From the NCBI GenBank assembly GCA_003167415.1, contig PMTF01000015.1:56006-120005 (forward strand): 64,000 nucleotides of DNA. The letters are read 5' to 3'. Position numbers and translations under genes: made by a program. Every line of letters starts with the position of its first letter. Position 1 is the stretch's first letter. A model generated the notes under the pieces. It worked only from the letters and a program-made list of their open reading frames with translations, made no database searches and was not told where the DNA came from. The DNA is from Acidimicrobiaceae bacterium (GTDB lineage: Bacteria; Actinomycetota; Acidimicrobiia; Acidimicrobiales; RAAP-2). Positions 1 to 8,733 of this stretch are shown here, in pieces.

Positions 1-84
1 CAGGAAGCCAGGAAGCCAGGAAGACAGGAAGCCAGGAAGCCAGGAAGTCAGGAAGCCAGGAAGTCAGGAAGCCAGGAAGCCAGG
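1..84. repeat. 8-bp tandem repeat (CAGGAAGN)
   Basis: Ten consecutive units of CAGGAAGC, with a few last-base variants (A or T), run from base 1 to 80, plus a partial eleventh unit. The array starts at the window edge, so its true length is unknown. It is followed at 91-106 by four GTGA tetramers. It lies about 120 bp upstream of the helicase start and does not look like CRISPR, because it has no spacers. Confidence 0.95.
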
Positions 85-90
85 CATGGA

Positions 91-106
91 GTGAGTGAGT
101 GAGTGA
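91..106. repeat. (GTGA)4 tandem repeat
   Basis: Four perfect GTGA units directly follow the 8-bp array. Slippage here could change spacing upstream of the helicase gene at 205. No function can be assigned from sequence. Confidence 0.85.
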
Positions 107-204
107 GGAAGGGCATGCGAAACGTCGAGGTGGAAGGAGCGGGGATGGAGACGTCTAAATCAGTCAAGGTCGAATGGGAAGCGGTCGGCATGGGAGGGTG
201 TTTA

Positions 205-2124
205 ATGACCCTGAATGAACAACAGATTGCTTTTGTTGAGCACGACCCCACCTTGAGTGCGAGGGTCCTTGCTGGCCCAGGCACTGGAAAGAGTTTCACT
301 GCGGTACAGTTCCTCGAGCGGCTCGCCGTGGAGAATCCCGGTTTTCGAGTACGAATGCTTACATTCACGAGAGCAGCGACAGCAGAGTTCGCGACCAAGA
401 TGGACGACGCCGATCTATCGGGTCTCGGAATCGTCCGACCTGCGACTGTCCATTCTTTCGCGTTGAGTACTCTCCTTCGTATCGGTAGCTCAACGCTGCC
501 AATGCCACTCCGAATCCCCGGCAAATGGGAGACGGAGGAGTTGATTCGTCCACACCTTTCACGACGCCTTAAAGCCGATGGCTACCAACGCGCTACTCCG
601 ACAATTGTTAGAAGAATTGAAGAAGAGATGTCGGCGGGTTGGCAATCGCTCGATCCTCTTGATGAGTTATACACCGACATCGACCCGGTCCTTGGAGCAG
701 CGTACGTGGGACTTTGGAAACAGCATCGACGTCGTTTCGGATATGTCCTTCTTGCGGAACTGCCGTACGCAGCGGGACTCGCGCTCGAAGACCATGGAAC
801 CGAGAGCATCGAACTCGACCTGCTTCTCGTCGACGAGTATCAAGATCTCAACATGGCGGATATCAAGATGATCCGCCTCATTCACGAGGGCGGCGTCGCC
901 GTCATCTCTCTCGGCGACGACGACCAATCAATTTACGGGAACCGCTTGGCCGCCCCCGAAGGCATCCTTCGCTTCCCCGAGGAGTTCAACACTGAGCTCG
1001 ATTATCCCCTAACTGAAAGTCGGCGATGTGGGAAGTCGATTCTCGAAGCGGCCCGCGCGGTCATCGAGGCACAACCAGGTCGATTCACCAAACCACCGCT
1101 CGTACCTATGGCGGGAGCGCCGGACGGAACTTACGCCTATCTTCGTTTTCCGAGCGCCTTTGCTGAGTTGGAAGGCGTGGCGAGCATCATCGCAAGTCGT
1201 GTTGGTGCGGGAGTCGACCCTAAGGACATCGCCGTCATTACGCGTTCAAGGGCAAAGGACTGGGCGGATTGGTTGAAGTCGCACCTCGATGTTCACGGCG
1301 TCTCGCTTGCATGGACTGGATGGGTCGAAGACGTTCTTGAGGAACATGAGGTGCGGCGCTCGCTAGCTCGGGCGCACATCCGGCTCGAAAGCAACGACTC
1401 GCTCGCGTGGTGGACTCTTCTGCACATTTCGAACGGCATCGGTGTCACGTTCATCGATTACGTCTACGACAGAGTTGCCGCCAACGAGACATTCGGTGCC
1501 GCGCTGCTTCGACTGTTCGGTGACGAGTTTCCAGATTTGGCTTATGGACGCACGCGGATCCAAAGACTTATCACCGAGACGCTTGAAGCAGTGGACGATA
1601 TGGACCCGTCCGCCGCCGAACTCGACGAACGCGGTTGGGGAGGATGGCTCCTCGAGCGTATGGACCGGTCTTCGATAAGCGAAGACGCAGCACGACTGTT
1701 CGAGATGGTCGGTCGGGCCGTCTCTGCTGACGAAGGCCTCGCGGGTTTTCTGAGTCAGCTCGAACCCGTAGGGAAAGATTTAGCGGCCGCCGAGGGAAGC
1801 GGTGTTCGTGTCATGACGATGTACTCGTCCAAAGGCCTGACCGTAAACACTGCCCTGGTCCTGGCCGTTGAAGAAGGAATCGTACCTTTTGACCGCCCGG
1901 GTTGTGATGAAGCGGAAGAGCGACGACTTCTCTACGTTGCGATGACTCGCGCCACCGAGATGTGTGTGCTCACGTACGCTCAGCGTCGCATAGGACCCAG
2001 CGCCCGCATCGGATCGACCAATGTCGGCACGCGAAACAGGTCGCCGTTCCTCTCGGGCTTGCCGGGAACAGCGGGCGACGCGCAACATGGTCCCACTTGG
2101 GTAGCACGGCTTCTAGCTGAGTGA
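205..2124 (+). CDS. UvrD/PcrA-type superfamily 1 DNA helicase
   Basis: ATP-dependent DNA helicase of 639 aa. The ATG at 205 has GGGAGGG about 7 nt upstream; an open frame extends back to 103 but has no better start. The SF1 motifs appear in order: Q motif (LNEQQIAF), Walker A (AGPGTGKS, residues 23-30), motif Ia (LTFTRAATAEF), motif II (VDEYQD, about 209), motif III (GDDDQSIYG), motif V (YSSKGLTVNTALV) and motif VI (LLYVAMTRA). That order is typical of UvrD/Rep/PcrA enzymes. The 2A/2B regions are short for a housekeeping UvrD of about 700-750 aa, so this is probably an accessory, element-borne or defence-associated copy rather than the main repair helicase. It stands alone, with a broken hydrolase gene downstream. 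Confidence 0.9.
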   Translation: MTLNEQQIAFVEHDPTLSARVLAGPGTGKSFTAVQFLERLAVENPGFRVRMLTFTRAATAEFATKMDDADLSGLGIVRPATVHSFALSTLLRIGSSTLPMPLRIPGKWETEELIRPHLSRRLKADGYQRATPTIVRRIEEEMSAGWQSLDPLDELYTDIDPVLGAAYVGLWKQHRRRFGYVLLAELPYAAGLALEDHGTESIELDLLLVDEYQDLNMADIKMIRLIHEGGVAVISLGDDDQSIYGNRLAAPEGILRFPEEFNTELDYPLTESRRCGKSILEAARAVIEAQPGRFTKPPLVPMAGAPDGTYAYLRFPSAFAELEGVASIIASRVGAGVDPKDIAVITRSRAKDWADWLKSHLDVHGVSLAWTGWVEDVLEEHEVRRSLARAHIRLESNDSLAWWTLLHISNGIGVTFIDYVYDRVAANETFGAALLRLFGDEFPDLAYGRTRIQRLITETLEAVDDMDPSAAELDERGWGGWLLERMDRSSISEDAARLFEMVGRAVSADEGLAGFLSQLEPVGKDLAAAEGSGVRVMTMYSSKGLTVNTALVLAVEEGIVPFDRPGCDEAEERRLLYVAMTRATEMCVLTYAQRRIGPSARIGSTNVGTRNRSPFLSGLPGTAGDAQHGPTWVARLLAE

Positions 2125-2155
2125 CACTGCGCATGAATTCGGTACATTAAGCGAG

Positions 2156-3201
2156 ATGAGCGAGAACCAAGTTGCTCTCGATCGGATTGTGGCGCAGTGT
2201 CCGGATCGGTGGACGCGGGACGCAGTCGACCTCGAGGCGTACCTTGCCTCCGCGGTTTCCGATACGAGCCACCGTGAGGTCGTTGGCCCGCTCCTTGCAA
2301 GCGCCGGCGCGAGCGGAGACGTTTGGGTGTGCGGAGAAGAGGTCGCCAGATGGGGCGATGCCGACGCACCAGAGATGGCGTTCAGTGTTACCAAGTCGGT
2401 GGTGTCCGTGATTGCGGGCTTGGCCTTTGACGATGGTTTACTGCTGCCAGATCAGCCCGTTCAGGAAGTAGTGGACATAGCCGAGTTCGAAGGCCATGGG
2501 CGAGATTGAATCACGTGGCGGCACTTACTGCAGCAGACGAGCCAGTGGGAGGGTGAGCTTTGGGGTAAACCGACCGCTGTTGATGTGCAGAGCTTTCGCG
2601 AGGGCACCGAAGTACACGGGACTCCACCCGGCGAAGGCTGGGCGTACAACGACGTTCGAATGAACCTCCTTACGTATGCCCTCACGTTGTTGTTTCGACG
2701 CTCTCTGCTCGACGTGTTGCGCGAACGTGTGATGGAGCCGATGCGTGCTCTCGATGGTTGGTCCTGGCACGGCTATCGGACCAGCGTCATCCAATTGGAT
2801 AACCATCCGATTGAGGTCGTTTCGGGCCGGCGCACTGGGGCGGCGGTCTGCCTATTTCCGCGAGAAACCTAGATTTGATCGGGCAGCTCTTTCTTGACCG
2901 AGGAGTCCACGCTGGACGCCGTCTGCTCAGCGCGGAATGGGTGGAACTGTCGTGGGCACCTTGTCTGGTCAAACCGAAATACGGTTACCTGTGGTGGCTC
3001 AACGACGACGAGATTCCATGGCCGAGTGCACCGAGCACTGGACGCGCTGCGCGCGGTAACAGCGGACGGCACTTGCTGTGGGTCGACCCCGCTCGGGAAC
3101 TCGTGCTTGCGTCGCATTGGACCGAGGACCCACTGAACCTCATCTGTGACGTGTCGAAGGCAGTGGGTGTACCAAATGCGCAAAGAAAACAGGTTCCCTA
3201 G
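2156..3201 (+). pseudogene. beta-lactamase-family serine hydrolase, broken
   Basis: Remnant of a class C beta-lactamase-like serine hydrolase. The first part has the nucleophile motif SVTK (SxxK) followed by a helix ending GLAFDDGLLLPDQP. An in-frame TGA at 2507-2509 splits HGRD from ITWRHLLQQTSQWEGELWG, which is normally continuous in this family. The same frame then carries the YND motif (YxN). A frameshift near 2820-2830 moves the reading into the frame encoding HWGGGLPISARNLDLIGQLFL and the C-terminal KPKYGYLWW block. With one nonsense and one frameshift lesion it is very unlikely to make an active enzyme. The start ATG at 2156 is kept, and a -10-like TACATT lies just before it. Confidence 0.85.
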
Positions 3202-3344
3202 ATTCCAGTACCGATCAGCACAAGACCGCCGACAACTGCAGCCGCCGTATGAACTTCCTTCCAGCCCTTTACCTTTGCACCGGCCGTCAAGCCGCCCAAA
3301 ATTGAGCAGAGTCCGGCCACAATGGCCCAGTCCTTTTTGTTCAT
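3198..3344 (-). CDS. small two-helix membrane protein (48 aa)
   Basis: Short ORF on the minus strand with a strong ribosome binding site (AGGAGGAACC directly before ATG). It begins MNKKDWAIVAGLCSILGG and ends VVGGLVLIGTGI. Two hydrophobic stretches (about residues 6-22 and 33-48) are separated by a short basic segment (KVKGWKE), consistent with a small membrane hairpin. Its stop overlaps the 3' end of the broken hydrolase gene on the other strand. I do not recognise a family. The RBS and hydrophobic pattern are the support for a real gene. Confidence 0.6.
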   Translation of the reverse strand: MNKKDWAIVAGLCSILGGLTAGAKVKGWKEVHTAAAVVGGLVLIGTGI

Positions 3345-3563
3345 GGTTCCTCCTTTCGATCACCAAAAGGCTAAGGGCGCCAGTTCGGCTATTACAAGGC
3401 AGATTCGGATAGGTTTCTGACATGCGACTGAATACCTGCTCGACCAGGGCTTTTGAGGTGTCACACCCCCTCGTCAAACTTGGTACATGAAGACAACGAT
3501 TGCCAGCCTCCTTGGCACACGGCTGGAAGGTCGTCTCAGTTACGAGATGGTCAGGGCGTAGGG

Positions 3564-4172
3564 TCATAAATTGAACTGCTCTTGAGACCACGACCTGAGC
3601 CAAGTCAACCGGCATAGGGCGTCCTGGTAAAGCCCCACTCGACCGGCACAAGTGGCCCACTCAGGCTCGGGTTCCGATAAATCAGGTGACATCCTGTAAC
3701 GGTTTCCCATTTGTGTACCGAGGATTTCATCCACGCTTGATGCTGATGTCTCAAGCCAAGTAATCAATTGGTTTGAAAATTCAACGGAACGAAGAGTCAA
3801 GTCTCGAATAGTGGCTGGGTTAGTCGCAACACGAGATTCCTGTGTCATGCGTCCCCAGCCCTCGAACAGCCTCTTTCCCCCTCTGAAAAGTGGCTCGATC
3901 GCGTTCAACTTATCGTCATCGGGTAACTGCGCATTGTGAGGCCACCATCTCATCGCTACTGCCAGAGCCAAGTAAACGCCCCCTGCACCCACCACCATGA
4001 AAACGACGATCGCGACAAAATGAAAGTCAATCATGCCGCGTGTCCTCGGGTGCCATCCCCCGAACAGGAGCGCAAGAGCGATTGAGTACGCGGCCATAAC
4101 GCTCCACGCCAGCCCGAAATGCCCTCGTTCGTCCTTGACTTGGAGCTTCTGACGCTCGCTATGCCAATCCAT
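3564..4172 (-). CDS. hypothetical membrane protein, 202 aa
   Basis: Unrecognised protein with two predicted N-terminal membrane helices (about residues 22-40 and 52-72), after a basic, charged N-terminus, and a soluble C-terminal portion of about 130 residues. The soluble part contains Trp- and Arg-rich segments (KRLFEGWGRM, ITWLETSASSVDEILG). It starts 9 nt after the stop of a 41-aa acidic ORF on the same strand, so the two are probably one transcript. The RBS is weak, which fits translational coupling to that ORF. It could be a membrane-anchored sensor or element-encoded accessory protein. No catalytic motif is visible. Confidence 0.6.
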   Translation of the reverse strand: MDWHSERQKLQVKDERGHFGLAWSVMAAYSIALALLFGGWHPRTRGMIDFHFVAIVVFMVVGAGGVYLALAVAMRWWPHNAQLPDDDKLNAIEPLFRGGKRLFEGWGRMTQESRVATNPATIRDLTLRSVEFSNQLITWLETSASSVDEILGTQMGNRYRMSPDLSEPEPEWATCAGRVGLYQDALCRLTWLRSWSQEQFNL

Positions 4173-4181
4173 GAGGGAAGG

Positions 4182-4307
4182 CTAGGACCCGTCCTCTGGG
4201 TCGTCCGTTTCGCAGTCCTCGTCCTCGGTCCCAGCCCCGTCCAGAATCGCCTGTTCTGGCTCCATGTCCAGGCCGACCGGTTTGTCGGGGTCGCAGTCCT
4301 TTGCCAT
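4182..4307 (-). CDS. small acidic protein (41 aa)
   Basis: Minus-strand ORF starting MAKDCDPDKPVGLDMEPE and ending in an acidic tail (EDEDCETDDPEDGS). GGAGAAT precedes the ATG. It lies immediately upstream of the 202-aa membrane protein in what looks like a two-gene transcript. The strongly acidic composition recalls DNA-mimic or binding peptides, but nothing more specific can be said. Confidence 0.45.
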   Translation of the reverse strand: MAKDCDPDKPVGLDMEPEQAILDGAGTEDEDCETDDPEDGS

Positions 4308-4448
4308 ATTCTCCGGCCTAGTGAGGGGTAGGTTTCGGGCTGTGGCGTCTTTTTTTCGCACACATCACCCAGAAGGTCGTACGAACACTTGTTCGATAAG
4401 ATGGGATTGCCTGACGCCGTCTGTCCAGAGGGTAGGAGGAACAATGTT

Positions 4449-4622
4449 ATGGCTAAGAACACTCGCGAGGGCTTCCGCCGAGGCGAAGTGAGCCGTCGCA
4501 GCCAACTGCCGAATTCACTCACGGATGGGTACACCAAGCGCAACACTGACACCGGACGCTTCGTCGAGGGCAAAGAAAGTCCCAAGCCCTTCAAAGGTGT
4601 GCGCAAAGAGATCGGTAAGTAG
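4449..4622 (+). CDS. small basic protein, MAKNT-x-GxRRG type (57 aa)
   Basis: The protein begins MAKNTREGFRRGEVSRRSQ and ends PFKGVRKEIGK. AGGAGG lies at 4435-4440, with the ATG 9 nt further on. An out-of-frame ATG at 4444 is closer to the RBS but gives only a 15-codon ORF. The layout (N-terminal NTxxGxRxG, central TKRNTDTGRF, C-terminal PFKGVR) matches, from memory, a family of very short conserved proteins of unknown role found in many bacteria. Its stop (4620-4622) abuts the GTG of the next gene at 4624, so the pair is probably coupled. Confidence 0.7.
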   Translation: MAKNTREGFRRGEVSRRSQLPNSLTDGYTKRNTDTGRFVEGKESPKPFKGVRKEIGK

Positions 4623-4623
4623 G

Positions 4624-5067
4624 GTGACTTCTTCGCATTTCGCGTCGACCGGTAGTGCGCCAGACCAAGACGACTCTGAAGCGCCCACGAGCGAAGAAGT
4701 GCAGACAGCTTTTGCGGCCGCGGGCTTGAGCGTTTCCGTTGAAGAGCGAGGTCTGTCGCTCACGGTTTCGGCTGACGGTGAAATGCTCATCGGAATTTTT
4801 GTGGGAGTTCAGTTGCCTGAGTTCGCACGCCTAATGGTTGATGATGCTTACGTAGGAATCAAGAGTGTTCTGCAACGCTTCCGTCGTCGCGGAGCAGTTC
4901 GTTACATCATCTATGCCGGTGAGTCAGGCGTAGATGCCCGTATCGATTTGGATCTTCCGCCGGAGGCATACATGAAACTGCAAAGCAAACTTCCAAATGC
5001 ACCATCGGGCCGAATCATCTTCAACCGTGAGGTCGGCCGTTGGCAAGACTCACGGCAGGTGAACTGA
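4624..5067 (+). CDS. hypothetical protein, 147 aa
   Basis: An open frame exists back to 4525, but it overlaps the upstream gene completely. The GTG at 4624, one nucleotide after that gene's stop, is the more economical start. The protein opens with an acidic, Ser-rich segment, followed by a mixed alpha/beta region (GLSLTVSADGEMLIGIFVGV, VRYIIYAGESGVDARIDLDL). No family is recognised. It lies in a short same-strand run with the MAKNT-type gene and the 5120 ORF, upstream of the methyltransferase genes. Confidence 0.6.
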   Translation: MTSSHFASTGSAPDQDDSEAPTSEEVQTAFAAAGLSVSVEERGLSLTVSADGEMLIGIFVGVQLPEFARLMVDDAYVGIKSVLQRFRRRGAVRYIIYAGESGVDARIDLDLPPEAYMKLQSKLPNAPSGRIIFNREVGRWQDSRQVN

Positions 5068-5119
5068 ACCGTGTCAACACAGAAATCGAATTCGTCATTT
5101 CGCGAAGGACGTCACTAAC

Positions 5120-5491
5120 TTGCCGCGTGATACGGGTGCTGCGGGCGGCGAATGGACCTCGGCCCGGGTACAGGTAGAACAGAACCGCGTACACATGGAT
5201 GACGCGGATATTGCCGCGGTATTAGTAATCCTCGAAGAGCTAGGAGTCGAAGCCGCTGCCACCGAGCAAATAACGCTGCTCAAGGCACAGTGGTGGGTTT
5301 TGACGCTGCACTGGATTGGTGATGACCTGCCGCACCTGGGATTCGATTCAATACTGACGCTTTTGGGCCAGCGAGTGTGGCAACACTACAAAGCGATTGG
5401 GAAGACTCCGCCTACCAGGATCGATGTTCATGGCGCGGATGATGGGATTATTTCCTCGTCGGGCATTCAAAGTGAAGAGCCGGACTCCTGA
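5120..5491 (+). CDS. hypothetical protein, 123 aa
   Basis: Unrecognised protein, rich in Trp and hydrophobic residues in its middle (LKAQWWVLTLHWIGDD), predicted mostly helical. The start is uncertain. The TTG at 5120 has GAAGGA about 10 nt upstream, while an internal ATG at 5195 would give a shorter protein beginning MDDADIAAVLVILEE. It is the third gene of a same-strand group before the restriction-modification candidates. There is no membrane or catalytic signature. Confidence 0.5.
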   Translation: MPRDTGAAGGEWTSARVQVEQNRVHMDDADIAAVLVILEELGVEAAATEQITLLKAQWWVLTLHWIGDDLPHLGFDSILTLLGQRVWQHYKAIGKTPPTRIDVHGADDGIISSSGIQSEEPDS

Positions 5492-5683
5492 CTCGCCGAC
5501 TGACCTGGTTTTCAGGGAACCTCGAAGTCACCGGAATCGATCGGGCGATGTTTTTCGAGCGCACCTGATGGCACGGCTGGCACCGCGCCAACAGTAGAAC
5601 TTGAGCGGGTACGTTCCCACTCGACGCTTGTTGTACCGATGTCCAAATGTATGAGAGCCGAGCGATAGAACTGGAGGGTGCGA

Positions 5684-7357
5684 ATGTTGAGTGAACGTGT
5701 TCAGGTGTTCTCTGGCGACACAGCGGAACTGCGTAAAAGTCGCGGAGCATTCTTCACTCCGGAACTCGTGTGCGACTTCATCGCCGAGTGGGCTATTCGT
5801 GGGCCTAACGACCGCGTTCTTGAGCCGTCGTGTGGTGAGGCTGCTTTTATGTTGGGGGCGGCCGAAAAACTCGCATCGCTTGGTGCACTGCCCGGCCAAA
5901 TGCGCATCTCTGGGTCGGAGATCCACCAGGGCAGTGCCTGGACGGCGCGTGCGCTTCTCGCAAACAAAGGCGTCGCCGCCGACATTGAAGTTGGCGACTT
6001 TCTCGCGACCGACCCGGTTCCGCGCTACGACGCCGTTATCGGAAACCCGCCCTACGTCCGGTTCCACGATTTCTCTGGCCACGCTCGTAGCGTCGCTCGC
6101 GAGGCTGCATTGCGCCAGGGCGTGCACCTGTCCAAACTCGCAAGCTCTTGGGCAGCATTCGTTGTCCACTCATCGGCGTATCTCACCGATGACGGTCGGC
6201 TCGGCCTGGTCCTGCCTGCCGAGTTGCTTGCCGCGAATTACGCCAGCACCGTGCGCCGCTTTCTCTTGGGGCGCTTCAAGCGGGTGCGCCTCATTACCTT
6301 CGAGGAGCCGGTGTTCCCTGGAGTAATGACCGAGGCCGTCCTGTTGCTTTGTGAAGGTCGCGGTCAGACCGACCACTTTGAAGTTTTCCAGCTTCGTTCG
6401 GTCGAAGAACTCGCTGACCTTCCTGTCTCCAGTTCCTTTCGACCTGCCAATGCCACCCAGAAATGGACGGGCGCTCTCGTGCGTGGCGACGGTGCACAAT
6501 TAACGCTTGATCGCCTCGAGTCATCGGCAGCATTCGGCCAATTACGTGAATGGGGACGAGTGGCGCTCGGTGCCGTGACTGGTAACAACGGCTACTTCCT
6601 TTTAGCCCCGCAGCGCGCCGCCGAACTCGGTCTTGAGAAAGACGAGCTCGTGCGTACCTCGCCTGCCGGTAGTCGTCACCTTCGTTCCATTTGCTTCACG
6701 TCGTCAGCCCTCGTCTCCCTAGGCCGGCAAGGTTCGGGCACGTTGATGTTCCGTCCTGGCGACAAACTCTCGCGGGCTGCGCACAAGTACATCTCCATAG
6801 GCGAAAAGGTGGGCGTTCAGGAGGCCTACAAGTGCCGAGTCCGGTCTCCGTGGTGGCGCGTTCCTTTGGTCACCGTTCCGGACCTCTTTATTACCTGCAT
6901 GAACGCAGACACCCCACGCCTCGCGGTGAACGAGGCGAAGGCACGGCACCTCAACTCCGTGCATGGTCTCTATCTCACTGAGGAAAACCAGCCACTGCGT
7001 CACGCATTGGCCGTCGCCAGCCTCAACAGCGCCACGCTGCTCGGTGCCGAACTTGTCGGGCGTGCCTACGGCGGCGGCATTTTGAAGTTGGAGCCGGGTG
7101 AGGCCATGAATCTTCCGCTTCCATCTCCCAAGCTCGTTGCCAAGCACGCCGACGAACTCGTCGCAATGACTTCGCGCCTCCGTGAGTTGCTCGCATCGGG
7201 TCAACTGCTCGACGCGGTGAGTGCAGTGGACTCGGTGCTCCTTCGTCGCACTCGAGTCATCAAAGCGTCCGAACTTGCAGACATCCGCATCGCTCGTGAG
7301 CACCTCGCGATGCGACGGTCATCACGTAGCGGATCGAATCCGAAACTGAAAGCATGA
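5684..7357 (+). CDS. N6-adenine DNA methyltransferase (type II-like)
   Basis: Transfers a methyl group from S-adenosylmethionine to adenine in DNA. The 557-aa protein carries the N-terminal RGAFFTPELVCDFIAEW signature, SAM-binding motif I (LEPSCGEAAF, about residue 45) and the catalytic motif IV NPPYVRF (about residue 120). This order (motif I before IV) is that of gamma-class enzymes such as the Eco57I/TaqI methyltransferases. The C-terminal half should be the target-recognition domain. The ATG at 5684 follows GGAGGG at the right distance. The stop overlaps the next ATG (ATGA at 7354-7357), which implies tight coupling with the downstream gene, the likely endonuclease. Confidence 0.88.
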   Translation: MLSERVQVFSGDTAELRKSRGAFFTPELVCDFIAEWAIRGPNDRVLEPSCGEAAFMLGAAEKLASLGALPGQMRISGSEIHQGSAWTARALLANKGVAADIEVGDFLATDPVPRYDAVIGNPPYVRFHDFSGHARSVAREAALRQGVHLSKLASSWAAFVVHSSAYLTDDGRLGLVLPAELLAANYASTVRRFLLGRFKRVRLITFEEPVFPGVMTEAVLLLCEGRGQTDHFEVFQLRSVEELADLPVSSSFRPANATQKWTGALVRGDGAQLTLDRLESSAAFGQLREWGRVALGAVTGNNGYFLLAPQRAAELGLEKDELVRTSPAGSRHLRSICFTSSALVSLGRQGSGTLMFRPGDKLSRAAHKYISIGEKVGVQEAYKCRVRSPWWRVPLVTVPDLFITCMNADTPRLAVNEAKARHLNSVHGLYLTEENQPLRHALAVASLNSATLLGAELVGRAYGGGILKLEPGEAMNLPLPSPKLVAKHADELVAMTSRLRELLASGQLLDAVSAVDSVLLRRTRVIKASELADIRIAREHLAMRRSSRSGSNPKLKA

Positions 7358-8181
7358 AGCAACCGGGAAAAGCTCTCAAGACGGGCCCAGCGTGCCAGCC
7401 ATTCCGAGACCATCTGGCGGCCGTACGGGCGCTGTCTCAGCCACCAACAACATGGAGACAGGTAGAAAGCGGGTTCCTCGAGGCAATGTCGCTCTTTGAT
7501 GCCGAGGTGATGGCGGGACGAGCCAGCGAAGGCGAACGTCAAAACGGGAAGGGTGACTACTTCAACGACCTTGTCGCATTCCTTCTCGAGAACGCGTCCG
7601 GTCAAATGGTCTCGACTCGACGAGGAGTCTCCGGCCTGATCTTTCCGAACCACAATCTTGACGTGACGTATCCCAACTCAGGCATTGCCGAACTTCTCGT
7701 TGAGGCGAAGATGCTCGGCACGCCGAAGCACCCGGGCAGTGGCCAGGCCGATCCGCACGGGCGACATGGTTCAGCCGACTTACTCAAGAGGGGCAAGGAG
7801 TTGGGTTTCAAGGCCATCGACCTCAAGGCGGGGTTCAGCAAGGTGCGTCAGGAGGTCGGCGAAGTGGGCCAGTCCGGGCCAGCCGGTGACCTTGAAACGT
7901 GGAGCCACGCGAGCAAGCCGAAGACGTACTTCTTGATGGCCGTTCGAGTCGTTAATGAGGCTGATTACAGGTCGGTGATCGAGACCTCCGCGAACATGAA
8001 GAAGATCCTCGATGGCGTAGGGCTCTTTGCGTACACGAATGACCACTTGGACAGTTCACCCAAGCACTACGTGGAGGCCAAATACAAGGGAACCACCCTC
8101 AACACGGGTCTGTCTCTGCCTGACGTTCTGCACCAGATCTCCAACGTTCTGGCCGGCTTCAAGACTCCCCCGACGCCGTAG
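7354..8181 (+). CDS. putative restriction endonuclease partner of the methyltransferase
   Basis: 275-aa soluble protein translationally coupled (4-bp overlap) to the adenine methyltransferase. I do not recognise the family. A PD-(D/E)XK-like arrangement is visible: Asp in NLDVTYPN (about residue 102), then ELLVEAKML with Glu and Lys two apart (about 116 and 118) on a predicted beta-strand. The position next to a type II-like methyltransferase, the size and the candidate active site all suggest the cognate nuclease. The assignment is inference. No specificity can be predicted. Confidence 0.6.
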   Translation: MKQPGKALKTGPACQPFRDHLAAVRALSQPPTTWRQVESGFLEAMSLFDAEVMAGRASEGERQNGKGDYFNDLVAFLLENASGQMVSTRRGVSGLIFPNHNLDVTYPNSGIAELLVEAKMLGTPKHPGSGQADPHGRHGSADLLKRGKELGFKAIDLKAGFSKVRQEVGEVGQSGPAGDLETWSHASKPKTYFLMAVRVVNEADYRSVIETSANMKKILDGVGLFAYTNDHLDSSPKHYVEAKYKGTTLNTGLSLPDVLHQISNVLAGFKTPPTP

Positions 8182-8733
8182 AACTAGCGTCTACCGAGTT
8201 CAAGCCGAATCAACTCCAATTCATCTAAATCGACTTGATCACATGATGACCTTGAAGCGGCAGAAATCTCTTCTCGAATCGTCACGGGAGCTCTTCGGCG
8301 CAGACTGATGAGGACTGAAACTGCGTCGTCGCCGGGCCAATCACGAACGAGCCTCTTTACACGCCGCAACGCCGAGCACGTAAGATTCGAAACCTTCGCG
8401 ATCGGCAATTCGCTTGGCAGGCTGAGGCAAGTTAGTGACTTGCAACGCCGGCGTATCTAATTTTTGCAGATAATCCAAAATTGTGCTTCGGAAACTGAGC
8501 GTTGCCGGGACCGTTGCAGTACGTGCGGGGCAAAGAGAATTTCAAGTGATCGAGGTCGCGTCAGTCGCAATCTGGTCGGGCAAAGTGCGGACGTCATATC
8601 CGGCGGGATCGACGCGCCACCGGGGAAGTTGCGACTTAGTCGGTACCAACGCCCTAGGTCTAATTTCGCTTCCTCTATTGCCGGAGCCTTGCGACGCTCG
8701 CGCCACGGTGCGATTCCGTGAGCGCGTTGCGGA
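8182..8733. other. intergenic, no firm gene
   Basis: 550 bp between the candidate endonuclease and the conjugation operon. A GTG-started frame at 8483-8749 (88 aa, Arg-rich) overlaps the start of the NlpC/P60 gene, and a TTG-started minus frame covers 8184-8408. Neither has a good RBS or a recognisable sequence, so I do not call them. The region presumably holds the promoter of the conjugation operon. Confidence 0.5.

Noticed and set aside
1-84. CRISPR-like array
   Set aside because: Units are 8 bp and contiguous without spacers, and no cas gene is nearby.
2869-3660. 263-aa minus-strand frame opposite the hydrolase pseudogene
   Set aside because: No domain, Cys/Arg-rich translation and no RBS; it also conflicts with the well-supported 48-aa gene at 3198-3344.
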